Assembly (NCBI GenBank): GCA_964470965.1
Contig: CAYYIS010000057.1
Location: forward strand, 1 to 30,737
Reading direction: 5' to 3'
Length of the DNA: 30,737 nt
Source: CAYYIS01 sp964470965
Lineage (GTDB): Bacteria > JAAXHH01 > JABIQT01
The position numbers and the translations under genes are program-made. Below the pieces are notes generated by a model that did not search any database, was not told the origin of the DNA, and was given only the letters and a program-made list of their open reading frames with translations. Below are positions 7,304 through 15,637 of the stretch, in pieces. Numbering within the stretch: position 1 is the first letter of the stretch; the number at the start of each line of letters is the position of its first letter.

Positions 7304-8938
7304 ATGGTATCCACACGCCCGGGCGGCTCTTTGCGGCCGTCTGTTCTGTCAATTCCATTTCTTATATCAGTCCAAATATCTATCGCAGCCGCGGGTGCGG
7401 GCGATTGGACCACCCATACGTTCGCCAACGATGTGCGATCGATCGCCTTTGACGGGGATGCCGTCTGGATGGCGACCGTGGGCGGGGCGGTCCGGTTCGA
7501 TCGGTCCGCGGAGCTATTCACGGTATTCACCAACACGGTCGGCCTCGGCCATAATGACGTAACCGGAGTGGGCGTCGACGATAACCGGGATGTGTGGTTT
7601 GGAACAGCCGGAAATGGCCTGTCCCGCAGAAGACAGGATACCGGAGAATGGCGGACGTTTACACGCCTGGACGGCCTCGCCAGCGAACGCGTCAGCGTGG
7701 TGCTGATAGAAAACTCCCGGCTCTGGGTGGGGACGGACGACGGGATCAGCCTTTTTATATGGGGCCATGACCCGGATGAGGGGAGAGACACGTATATATT
7801 TTCAGATGCCTTCCGTGCCTCGAGAGGCGTGCCCCTGGGTGATCTCAATGCACTTGCCATCGACCGTGACACCATCTGGGCAGGCACCGAGACCGGCATC
7901 TCCACCGTATCGTTAAACACGGCTAACCTGAAAGATCCGGCAAACTGGACAACGTACTCCCCGGCCGATGGATTACCGGACTCGCGGGTTACAGCGGTCG
8001 CGGCATCCGGCACAGAAGTCTGGGCCGGCACCCGGGACGGAATGGCGCAGTTCGACGGCACGCGCTGGGTTCCGCAGAATACCGGCCTCCTGTCACGGGA
8101 AATCCGCGACGCCGCCTTCATAGACGGCACCCTCTGGGTGGCGACCGGGGAGGAAGTCGCGCGGTTGGAAGGGGGCGCCTGGGTCTCCATAGGCGGCGGA
8201 GTAGGACTGCGCGGAGCACGGACCGTAACGGGGGATACGTCCGGAATCGTCTGGATCGGCTCGGCTCAAAACGGGCTGGCCCGACTGGAACAGGGCCTCT
8301 GGGAGTTCTTCCCCACGAAAGGTCCCTACGCAAATGCCGTCGAGGCAGTATTTATTGATCGGGAGGAGAACCTTTGGTTCGGTTTCAATGACGGCGGAGT
8401 CAGCCGGTTCGACGGTTCGTCCTGGCGTTCTTACGATTCCAGCCACGGACTCCCTTCAGGCGCCATTTCGGTCATCGGAGAACACACCGACGGACGAAAA
8501 TGGTTCGGCTCGTTCGGCAACGGCCTTTCCCGATTCGATGATCGGGGGACAGCCGATATATCGGACGACCGGTGGGAGACATTCGATCAGACCAACAGCG
8601 TATTCGCAGGCGCATCGGAGGATCCGGATTTCGTCGCCGTAACCGCCTGGGCGCCGGATGCCGACGGCGGTCAGTGGTTTGGTAATTTCGGAGTCGGAGC
8701 GCATTTCCTAGACGCCTCGGGCGTGTTTACGACCTTTCGCGAGGGCGCGTCTTCACTTTCAAGCGCGCGAATCCGCGGTATCACGGTCGGTTCTGACAAC
8801 AGCGTCTGGTTTGCCACGGACAGCCGGTTGTCCCGTTATCAGCCCGGGAGCGATCTCTGGGATGTATTCGGGACGCGGTGGCGTCATCGAACACGGGCGA
8901 CCTGTGGGTGGGTACCGATGCAGGTATTTCGCAGATAG
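7304..8938 (+). CDS. Two-component-regulator-type beta-propeller protein, N-terminal part (frameshifted)
   Basis: The ATG at 7304 is preferred over the in-frame GTG at 7253, because it opens with a basic segment and a hydrophobic signal-peptide-like stretch (PSVLSIPFLISVQISIAAAG); an extracytoplasmic location is likely. The body is a run of Reg_prop-type blades with the W-[FVIA]-[GA] signature (VWMATVGG, VWFGTAGN, LWVGTDDG, IWAGTETG and so on). Eleven lie in this frame. The frame then breaks near 8870: the last ~20 residues before the stop at 8938 are unlike a blade, while the next blade continues in the adjacent frame of the following entry. Restoring one G after TTCGGG at 8867-8872 would join the two parts cleanly. 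Reg_prop repeats usually form sensor domains of hybrid histidine kinases, but no kinase is attached here. Confidence 0.82.
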   Translation: MVSTRPGGSLRPSVLSIPFLISVQISIAAAGAGDWTTHTFANDVRSIAFDGDAVWMATVGGAVRFDRSAELFTVFTNTVGLGHNDVTGVGVDDNRDVWFGTAGNGLSRRRQDTGEWRTFTRLDGLASERVSVVLIENSRLWVGTDDGISLFIWGHDPDEGRDTYIFSDAFRASRGVPLGDLNALAIDRDTIWAGTETGISTVSLNTANLKDPANWTTYSPADGLPDSRVTAVAASGTEVWAGTRDGMAQFDGTRWVPQNTGLLSREIRDAAFIDGTLWVATGEEVARLEGGAWVSIGGGVGLRGARTVTGDTSGIVWIGSAQNGLARLEQGLWEFFPTKGPYANAVEAVFIDREENLWFGFNDGGVSRFDGSSWRSYDSSHGLPSGAISVIGEHTDGRKWFGSFGNGLSRFDDRGTADISDDRWETFDQTNSVFAGASEDPDFVAVTAWAPDADGGQWFGNFGVGAHFLDASGVFTTFREGASSLSSARIRGITVGSDNSVWFATDSRLSRYQPGSDLWDVFGTRWRHRTRATCGWVPMQVFRR

Positions 8939-9504
8939 AACCGGGAAACGCCATGACTTCTTACGGGCTGCCCGGAGGGCTGAATACAAGCCGTGTCACT
9001 GCACTGGATACGGACGCCAGGGGAAATGTCTGGGTGGGGACCCCATCCGGTCTTGGGAAATTCGATCCCGAAACGTTTGATTGGGAGGTGTTTACAGTCG
9101 ACAGCAGTCCCCTGGCAGCCTCACTGATCAATGCCGTTACGGTTAACGATGGTTCCGGTGAAATCTGGATCGCAACAGGACACGGTGTCAGCCGATTTGA
9201 ATCAGGCGTCCTGCCTGTCCGTCCGACGCAGGCGCAGGTACCGGTGTATCCGAACCCTTTCGTGCCGTCACAGGGTGATGCCGCAGTGGTGTTCGCACAA
9301 CTGGCGGATGGCGCGCAGATCTCGATATTGACAGCTGACGGGATGCTGGTAAAACAGATAGCGTCCAGTCAGATCACAGCCCAGCAGGCCCTGTGGGACG
9401 GCAGGAATTCGTCGGGGCAGCCGGTGGCGGGCGGTATTTATTTTTTCGTTGTCACGGCACCCGATGGAAGTCATTTTACGGGTAAACTCGCGGTGATCAG
9501 ATGA
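8878..9504 (+). CDS. Beta-propeller protein, C-terminal part with YPNPF/FlgD-like sorting-type tail (frameshifted continuation)
   Basis: This frame continues the preceding gene. Its GTG at 8878 is only the first possible start and is probably not used as one. It holds three more blades (LWVGTDAG, VWVGTPSG, IWIATGHG), bringing the total to 14. These are followed by a C-terminal domain starting at VPVYPNPFVPSQG and ending in GGIYFFVVTAPDGSHFTGKL. That tail resembles the FlgD-Ig / type IX secretion-type C-terminal domains found at the end of secreted proteins in Bacteroidota and several candidate phyla. The intact protein would be secreted or surface-attached, about 730 aa. The stop overlaps the next start by four bases (ATGA), so expression of the downstream acyltransferase may depend on translation reaching this point. 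Confidence 0.8.
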   Translation: MASSNTGDLWVGTDAGISQIEPGNAMTSYGLPGGLNTSRVTALDTDARGNVWVGTPSGLGKFDPETFDWEVFTVDSSPLAASLINAVTVNDGSGEIWIATGHGVSRFESGVLPVRPTQAQVPVYPNPFVPSQGDAAVVFAQLADGAQISILTADGMLVKQIASSQITAQQALWDGRNSSGQPVAGGIYFFVVTAPDGSHFTGKLAVIR

Positions 9505-10487
9505 GAATCGAGCGACTGAAGGATGACGCGCAGGCCCGGTTCTGCTGGGATGAATTCGTTTCGGAGTCAAACAACGGGACGGTGTTCCACAAACAACAGT
9601 TTCTGGGTTATCATCCGGAGGAGCGGTTCGAAGATCACCACCTGGCCGTGTACAAACGCAATCGCCTTTTTGCCGTGATAACCGGTGCAATCGTTGAGAA
9701 CCGCGATGCAAAAGCCTTTGTGTCGCATCCGGGGGCATCCTACGGCGGGGTGGTTCTTGGCAGTCATTGCCGCTTCGAGGACGCCGCGGCAGTGATTACA
9801 GCACTCGTCACGTATCTGAGGGAAACGGATACGGGCGTCATCGATCTGACGCTTCCCCCTGCACCCTATTACCAGGTGCCGCACCAGACACTGGAATACG
9901 CACTCGTGAGTGCCGGATTTCAATACCGGAAAAGAGAACTGACCAGTGTCGTTGCGATCGACGCGGGACCGGATTCCTTGTATGCCCGGCTTCCAAAGAA
10001 AACCAGGGCGGACGTGCGGCAGGCGCAGAAACTGGGACTGGGTGTAAACTGGATCGATGATCCGTCCGATGATGAGCTTTCGGTCATGTACGACATGCTG
10101 CTCGAAAACAGGGAGGAGCTGGGACTTCTCACCCCTCCCGCCCATACGATCGAGGAATTGGGCAGAATCAGGGATCAGCTGCCGGGGATGTTGTTAATGG
10201 GCCTGGTCCGGTCGGAGGACCGGCCCGTGGCCTCAACGCTCGTGTTTCGATGTAACTCCCGGGTGCTTTTGACGTTCTACATCTGCCACAAGAGTGCTGC
10301 AAGGGACCGCCATCCGGTACACCTGATGTTGCACGGCCTTTTATGCGAAGGAGCAAAGCAGGGATACAGGTACGTGGATTTCGGGATATCGACCGTTCAG
10401 ATGAAACCGCTTTACAGCCTGATAAAATTCAAAGAATCTTTTGGTGCGCAAGGCTTTTTTAGAGATACGTTCGAAAAACACATTTAG
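9501..10487 (+). CDS. FemAB/GNAT-like acyltransferase
   Basis: This 328-residue cytoplasmic protein has the tandem GNAT-like layout of FemAB-type or BioF2-like acetyltransferases. The N-terminal half holds SHPGASYGGVVLG. A basic RLPKKTRADVRQAQKLGLG segment (about 165-183) is typical of the region just before the second fold. The end has PVHLMLHGLLCEGAKQGYRYVDFGIST, like the final strand and helix of the family. Members transfer aminoacyl or acyl groups to cell-wall or exopolysaccharide precursors; the substrate here is unknown. The ATG overlaps the stop of the propeller gene by four bases. The aldolase follows 16 bp downstream and a glycosyltransferase after that, which favours a role in modifying a sugar or envelope compound (inference). 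Confidence 0.75.
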   Translation: MRIERLKDDAQARFCWDEFVSESNNGTVFHKQQFLGYHPEERFEDHHLAVYKRNRLFAVITGAIVENRDAKAFVSHPGASYGGVVLGSHCRFEDAAAVITALVTYLRETDTGVIDLTLPPAPYYQVPHQTLEYALVSAGFQYRKRELTSVVAIDAGPDSLYARLPKKTRADVRQAQKLGLGVNWIDDPSDDELSVMYDMLLENREELGLLTPPAHTIEELGRIRDQLPGMLLMGLVRSEDRPVASTLVFRCNSRVLLTFYICHKSAARDRHPVHLMLHGLLCEGAKQGYRYVDFGISTVQMKPLYSLIKFKESFGAQGFFRDTFEKHI

Positions 10488-10503
10488 GAGAAAGGACGCC
10501 ACA

Positions 10504-11397
10504 GTGGCGAAACTTGTAACGGGTATTTTACCAGCACTTGTAACTCCCTTCGATGACAATCTCGACCTTGCTACCGACCGGGTGGAACCGCTCGTCAGCT
10601 CATTGCTTGAAACCGACATCGGCGGTTTTTTCGTTTGCGGCGGTACGGGGGAGGGAAGAGTGATGACCGTACCGGAACGAAAGGCAATGGGAGAGACCGC
10701 GGTTAAGTCCGTGGCGGGGCAGGTGCCTGTAATCCTTCACGTGGGCGGCACGACGACAGAAGAGGCGGTCACGCTGGCCGCCCATGCAGAGTCGGTAGGG
10801 GCGGAAGCGGTCGCATCCGTGGCGCCCGCCGAAAACCCGAATAACCTGGAGGCGGCGGTTGAACATTATGCCGCTATCGGTGGTGCCTCGGACCTGCCAT
10901 TTTATGTATACTGGCTCGCCTCGGATGCGGATCGGGGCGTGGGCGCAGAGAGATTCCTGGAGGCCATGCGGGATGTACCGAACTTCAGCGGCATAAAGTT
11001 CACGGACACGAACTTCTATCTGTTTCAGCAGCTGGTGGATCTATCCGGGGGAACGATAAACGCCATCACGGGTCCGGATGAAATGTGTGTCGCCGGAATG
11101 ATCATGGGCAGTGACGGCGCCATCGGCAGTACCTACAATATCATGCCCCGGCTGTTCTCCGGAATGTATGCCGCGTTTCACGAAGGGCGCCTTCGCGAAG
11201 CGATGGAAGCGCAGGTAAAAGCGAATCGTGTCATATCACTGCTGATATCCGTCGGGGTCCTCGCCGGAATGAAAGCGATGCTGGGATGGCGGGGGTTGCC
11301 GGTCGGTCCACCGCGCCTGCCAAGCAAACCCCTCACCGATGATCAGGAAACGCAACTGAAGCGGGACATAGACGCGCTCGGTTACGAAATCTGTTAG
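10504..11397 (+). CDS. Dihydrodipicolinate synthase/N-acetylneuraminate lyase family aldolase
   Basis: The chosen start is the GTG at 10504, with AAAGGA seven bases upstream; the longer frame from TTG at 10441 overlaps the previous gene. The 297-aa TIM-barrel protein has the family GGTGEG motif at 46-51, a tyrosine-containing FYVYWLASD at 133-141, and the Schiff-base lysine in SGIKFTD (K165). The YVYWLASD region, rather than the YNxP of DapA, and the TDTNFYLFQQL after the lysine fit N-acetylneuraminate-lyase-like members better than lysine-pathway DapA. The likely chemistry is class I aldol cleavage or addition using pyruvate. Neighbouring acyltransferase and glycosyltransferase genes suggest sugar-acid or glycan chemistry, but the substrate cannot be read from sequence. 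Confidence 0.85.
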   Translation: MAKLVTGILPALVTPFDDNLDLATDRVEPLVSSLLETDIGGFFVCGGTGEGRVMTVPERKAMGETAVKSVAGQVPVILHVGGTTTEEAVTLAAHAESVGAEAVASVAPAENPNNLEAAVEHYAAIGGASDLPFYVYWLASDADRGVGAERFLEAMRDVPNFSGIKFTDTNFYLFQQLVDLSGGTINAITGPDEMCVAGMIMGSDGAIGSTYNIMPRLFSGMYAAFHEGRLREAMEAQVKANRVISLLISVGVLAGMKAMLGWRGLPVGPPRLPSKPLTDDQETQLKRDIDALGYEIC

Positions 11398-11425
11398 CCC
11401 TGGCGACCGATGCCCGGTTTACCTT

Positions 11426-12532
11426 ATGCTCCGAATTCTGCACATCGCACCGTTCAACACCGCCGGTGTTCCCATGGCCTTTGTGAAGGCGGAACGCTCC
11501 CTCGGATTCGAAAGCAGGCTGGTGACGTTCGCACGAAATGAATTCGGGTTTGAAGAGGATTGGTGTCTCGACCTGCCGTTTATGGACGGGCGGTTTTTTC
11601 GGCCTGTACGAAACAGGCTGTCCGCCGCAGGCAAGCGGGCGGCGGAAAATCCGGGGGAACTGCACCGTGACCGGGTTCCCCTCGTGTGGAAACCATCCGG
11701 CACTGTAGAGGCCACGCTCACCGCATGGCGGGAGAAAATATGGGAAGGGCGCGTCAGGAAATTCATGAAGCAGGTTGATTTTTTCAGCTTTGACGTATAT
11801 CAATTTGACGGCGGACTCGATTTTTCCCGTCACGGCCTGTATGCGAGGGCGCTTCATGAAAAAGGCAAAAAAGTCGTGTGCTGTTATCTCGGCAGCGATC
11901 TGAGAATTCGTGGCGTGATTCACGAAATCGATGCGTTGAGTGATTGTAATTTCACGGTGGAGTACGATCACCTTGCGCTCCATCCGGATATTCACTATCT
12001 ATTCTTGCCTTTCGAATCCGGGCGGTTCGTGCCGAGGTTCACCGACAACGAGAGATTGAGGATTTTTCATTCCGCCACAAGCAGGCTTTACAAGGGGTCT
12101 GATCACATCATCGATACCTGCCGGTCACTGGAAAGAGATTTCGGGGTGGAATTCATTTACATGGAGAATGCTCCTCATGCCGAGTTGCTGCAAGAAAAAC
12201 AGCGGTGCGACATAATGATCGATCAAATCACGAACGTTGGTGGTGTGGGATATGGGGTGAGCTCCCTGGAAGCCCTGGCGATGGGACTGGCGGTGTGTAC
12301 CCGGTTGACACCCGATTACGAGGCGTTCATACCGGACCACCCTTTCATATCGGTAACACCCGAAACGCTGTACGATGACCTTGCGGCCCTTGTTACGGAT
12401 AACGACAGGCGCCTACGCCATCGAACAGCGGGCCGGGCCTGGGTCGAAAAGTACCACGATGCGAAATACGTAGTTAACAGAATGCATGACCTGTACCGCG
12501 AGCGCGGATGGTTTACGGAGTTTTACGTTTAG
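11426..12532 (+). CDS. Glycosyltransferase, GT-B fold (family 1/4-like)
   Basis: The 368-aa protein begins with MLRILHIAPFNTAGVPM, the first strand and loop of a GT-B N-domain. The C-terminal half has HSATSRLYKGSD at 215-226, near the nucleotide-sugar site, and YGVSSLEALAMG at 276-287, the E-containing loop that normally contacts the donor. The divergent N-terminal domain (residues 1-200) prevents a call of donor or acceptor. It lies 28 bp after the aldolase and 15 bp before the carboxylase subunit, so it is in the same directional block. It probably acts in the cytoplasm on an envelope or exported glycan; this is inferred from family and neighbours. Confidence 0.75.
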   Translation: MLRILHIAPFNTAGVPMAFVKAERSLGFESRLVTFARNEFGFEEDWCLDLPFMDGRFFRPVRNRLSAAGKRAAENPGELHRDRVPLVWKPSGTVEATLTAWREKIWEGRVRKFMKQVDFFSFDVYQFDGGLDFSRHGLYARALHEKGKKVVCCYLGSDLRIRGVIHEIDALSDCNFTVEYDHLALHPDIHYLFLPFESGRFVPRFTDNERLRIFHSATSRLYKGSDHIIDTCRSLERDFGVEFIYMENAPHAELLQEKQRCDIMIDQITNVGGVGYGVSSLEALAMGLAVCTRLTPDYEAFIPDHPFISVTPETLYDDLAALVTDNDRRLRHRTAGRAWVEKYHDAKYVVNRMHDLYRERGWFTEFYV

Positions 12533-12547
12533 AGAGAGGACTGTCGG

Positions 12548-14098
12548 ATGTCGATGGCCGAGAAGATCAAGCAGCTGGAGGCGCTTCGTGAAGAAGCAGC
12601 GGAAGGCGGGGGTGAAGAGCGCAAAAAGCGCCAGAACGATGCCGGGAAGTGGACCGCCAGGGAACGTGTAGCGTTTCTGCTGGACGAAGCCAGTTTTCAG
12701 GAGATAGGCGCTTTTGTAACCCACCGGTGTAACGACTTTGATATGGGGGACAAAAAATACCTCGGTGACGGGGTGGTGACCGGCTACGGCACGATCGAAG
12801 GCAGGCCGGTATACGTGATATCTGAAGATTTTACCGTCTTCGGAGGATCTTTGAGCACGGCATACGGAGAAAAAATCTGTAAGGTCATGGACCAGGCGAT
12901 GAAAAATGGCGTGCCCGTGATCAGCCTGAAGGATTCCGGCGGCGCCCGCATATGGGAAGGCGTGAACAGCCTGGCCGGATACGCGGAGATCTTTCTGAGA
13001 AATGTTATGGCATCCGGGGTCATTCCGCAGATATCCGTTATAATGGGACCATGTGCGGGCGGTGCCGTGTATTCCCCGGCAATTACCGATTTCATCTACA
13101 TGGTAGAGGACACGAGCTACATGTTCATTACCGGACCGGATGTGATAAAGGCGGTCACTCATGAAGAAGTGAGCCACGAGGAGCTCGGTGGCGCAGCCGT
13201 GCATAACAGCGTTAGCGGCGTCGCCCATTTCTCGGCACCCGACGAGGCAACCTGCCTGCAGGACGTCAAGCATCTGCTCACGTTTCTTCCTGCCAACAAC
13301 ATGGAAGTTCCGCCGGAGTCTGAACCGACGGATGACCCCGGTAGAACCGAGGAAGTGCTGCGGACGATCGTACCGGATGATCCCAACAAACCTTATGACA
13401 TAAAGGACGTAATCGGCCAGGTGGTGGATCACGCTGAGTTTTACGAGGTACAGAAGGATTATGCGGACAATATCGTCATCGGGTTTGCACGTTTGGACGG
13501 CAAACCGGTTGGCATCGTCGCCAACCAGCCGGCATCCCTGGCCGGGGTGCTGGACAGCAATGCGTCGGTCAAGGGCGCCCGTTTCGTCCGGTTCTGTGAT
13601 GCGTTTAACATTCCGCTCGTGGTGTTCGAAGACGTTCCGGGATTCCTGCCGGGGGTCGGCCAGGAACACGACGGGATCATCAAGGACGGCGCGAAACTCC
13701 TCTATGCCTTCTGTGAAAGCACGGTGCCCCGTATCACGGTCGTCACCCGCAAGGCTTACGGAGGCGCCTACTGCGTCATGAACAGCAAGCACACCAGGGC
13801 GGATATGAATTTCGCCTGGCCGACCGGGCAATTCGCGGTCATGGGGCCGGAGGCCTCCGTAAACATACTGTACCGGAGGGAATTAGCTCAGGCCGAAGAT
13901 CCTGATACGCTCCGGGAGGAACTGACACGGGAGTTCGAGGAGAAGTTCAACAGTCCATATGTTGCGGCACAGATGGGTTATATCGACGAAGTGATCATGC
14001 CCGAGGAAACAAGGCCACGTTTGATCGCTGCCCTGGAAATGTGCCGGGAAAAACGGGATATGAATCCACCGAAGAAGCATGGAAACATACCTTTGTAA
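12548..14098 (+). CDS. pccB: Acyl-CoA carboxylase carboxyltransferase (beta) subunit, propionyl-CoA carboxylase-like
   Basis: A GAGAGAGGA sequence seven bases before the ATG supports this start. The 516-aa protein is full length for the PccB/MMDA family and has both crotonase halves. Visible motifs include FDMGDKKYLGDGVVTGYG (65-82), GGSLSTAYGEK (99-109), the oxyanion loop SGGARIWEG (130-138), GPCAGGAVYSPA (167-178), and the C-terminal VPGFLPGVGQEHDGII (363-378) and RKAYGGAYCVM (401-411). It transfers the carboxyl group from biotin to an acyl-CoA, probably propionyl-CoA giving methylmalonyl-CoA. The residue aligning with the substrate-selecting Asp/Ile position of actinobacterial PccB/AccB appears to be C409, so the acyl chain preference is uncertain. 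It forms a complex with the next two genes, 12 and 12 bp apart. Confidence 0.92.
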   Translation: MSMAEKIKQLEALREEAAEGGGEERKKRQNDAGKWTARERVAFLLDEASFQEIGAFVTHRCNDFDMGDKKYLGDGVVTGYGTIEGRPVYVISEDFTVFGGSLSTAYGEKICKVMDQAMKNGVPVISLKDSGGARIWEGVNSLAGYAEIFLRNVMASGVIPQISVIMGPCAGGAVYSPAITDFIYMVEDTSYMFITGPDVIKAVTHEEVSHEELGGAAVHNSVSGVAHFSAPDEATCLQDVKHLLTFLPANNMEVPPESEPTDDPGRTEEVLRTIVPDDPNKPYDIKDVIGQVVDHAEFYEVQKDYADNIVIGFARLDGKPVGIVANQPASLAGVLDSNASVKGARFVRFCDAFNIPLVVFEDVPGFLPGVGQEHDGIIKDGAKLLYAFCESTVPRITVVTRKAYGGAYCVMNSKHTRADMNFAWPTGQFAVMGPEASVNILYRRELAQAEDPDTLREELTREFEEKFNSPYVAAQMGYIDEVIMPEETRPRLIAALEMCREKRDMNPPKKHGNIPL

Positions 14099-14110
14099 AG
14101 GATCCGTTCA

Positions 14111-15625
14111 ATGATTAAAAAGGTTCTGATCGCCAATCGGGGGGAAATCGCGGTTCGAATCATTCGTTCGTGCCGGGAAATGGGTGTCGCAACCGTGGCG
14201 GTCTTTTCCTCGGCGGACCGACAGGCGCTCCATGTCCGGTTCGCGGATGAAGCATACCCGATCGGTCCCGCCCTGCCGGCGGAGAGTTACTTGAATTCGG
14301 ATAAACTGGTGGAAGTTGCCCTTCGGTCTGGAGCGGACGCTGTCCATCCTGGATACGGCTTTCTGGCTGAAAACCAGGGATTCGCCGAAAGATGCTCTGC
14401 CGCAGGAGTAACGCTGGTGGGACCATCCGCCGAAGCGATAGGAGAGATGGGTGATAAGACCGCCGCCCGCAAGACCATGCGGAAGGCAGGCGTACCAGTG
14501 ATACCCGGTACCGATGAAGATGTAGAAGACGGCGAGGCTGCCCGGATTGCCGCCTCAGTGGGCTATCCTGTGCTTGTCAAGGCGGCAAAGGGCGGCGGAG
14601 GTAAGGGGATGAGGATCGTGAAGGGAAAGGAGGATCTGGAAGAGGCACTGCGCGCCGCCCGGTCCGAGGCGCTTTCAGCCTTCGGGGATTCCTCCGTTTT
14701 TATCGAAAAATTCGTAGAAGAACCCCGTCACGTCGAATTTCAGATTCTCGCCGATACCCAGGGAAACGTAGTGCACCTTGGGGAAAGGGAATGTTCGGTG
14801 CAACGGCGCCACCAGAAGCTGATTGAAGAGTCACCATCTTGCGTACTGGACGAATCCCTCAGGGCGGCCATGGGCCAAGCGGCGGTAAAAGCGGCCGAGG
14901 CGGTAGCGTATTCAAATGCCGGCACCATCGAATTCATAGTGGACAAGCACCGAAGGTTTTATTTTCTGGAAATGAACACCCGGTTGCAGGTGGAACATCC
15001 GGTCACGGAAATGCGGACTGGCCTGGATTTGGTTAAAGAGCAGGTCAGAATAGCCTCGGGCGCGCCGCTGCCGTTCTCACAGGAGGAAATTCGTTTCAGG
15101 GGTGCCTCTATCGAATGCCGTATATCGGCTGAAGATCCGAACGAGAATTTCATGCCCTCCACGGGTCTCGTGACGCGGTTGACCGAACCCGGAGGCCCCG
15201 GGGTTCGGCTCGACAGCGGTTTCTATCGCGGATATGAAGTGCCGGTCTACTACGATCCCATGGTAGCGAAACTGGTCGTCTGGGCAGACACCCGGGACGA
15301 AGCGATTGAGCGTATGAAACGCGCCCTAACCGAGTTCGATATCGGGGGTATCAAAACGACCATCCCCTTCCATCTCCAGGCCCTTGAAGACGAGCGGTTC
15401 CTTTCCGGGAACTATACGACGGCGTTCGTCGATGGCATGGCGGACGATCGGACGACAGAACCCGACAACTCGCACATCGCAGCGGCCTTCGCAACGGTGC
15501 TCACTCACGAAGCCCGAAAGTCACCCCTCCGCCGGGTGAAATCGGCAAATGCAGGGAGCGGTAGCAGTCCCTGGAAACGGTTCGGTCTGCGTGAAGGCCT
15601 GCGCAAGGAATTAACACGACATTAA
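14111..15625 (+). CDS. accC: Biotin carboxylase subunit of acyl-CoA carboxylase
   Basis: The 504-aa protein is an ATP-grasp biotin carboxylase. It opens with the MIKKVLIANRGEIAVRIIRS signature. It has the glycine-rich ATP loop K160-GGGGKG (161-166), the GERECSVQRRHQK segment (224-236), and MNTRLQVEHP (288-297) with the catalytic R and E residues. It carboxylates biotin using ATP and bicarbonate. It lacks the BT and biotin carrier domains fused in many propionyl-CoA carboxylase alpha chains; these are on the next gene. The last about 50 residues are a basic tail beyond the usual 450-aa core (RRVKSANAGSGSSPWKRFG). The gene lies 12 bp after the carboxyltransferase with AAGGA eight bases before the ATG. 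Confidence 0.93.
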   Translation: MIKKVLIANRGEIAVRIIRSCREMGVATVAVFSSADRQALHVRFADEAYPIGPALPAESYLNSDKLVEVALRSGADAVHPGYGFLAENQGFAERCSAAGVTLVGPSAEAIGEMGDKTAARKTMRKAGVPVIPGTDEDVEDGEAARIAASVGYPVLVKAAKGGGGKGMRIVKGKEDLEEALRAARSEALSAFGDSSVFIEKFVEEPRHVEFQILADTQGNVVHLGERECSVQRRHQKLIEESPSCVLDESLRAAMGQAAVKAAEAVAYSNAGTIEFIVDKHRRFYFLEMNTRLQVEHPVTEMRTGLDLVKEQVRIASGAPLPFSQEEIRFRGASIECRISAEDPNENFMPSTGLVTRLTEPGGPGVRLDSGFYRGYEVPVYYDPMVAKLVVWADTRDEAIERMKRALTEFDIGGIKTTIPFHLQALEDERFLSGNYTTAFVDGMADDRTTEPDNSHIAAAFATVLTHEARKSPLRRVKSANAGSGSSPWKRFGLREGLRKELTRH

Positions 15626-15637
15626 AAGGGAGCTCCT

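Noticed and set aside
7216..8190. Minus-strand frame (324 aa) opposite the propeller gene
   Set aside because: It is rich in R, S, T and P, the typical antisense shadow of repeated propeller sequence.
12413..13831. Long minus-strand frame (472 aa) opposite the carboxyltransferase gene
   Set aside because: It lies antisense to a well-supported pccB-like gene with full motifs, has no recognisable domain, and its length follows from the GC-rich codon pattern of the true strand.
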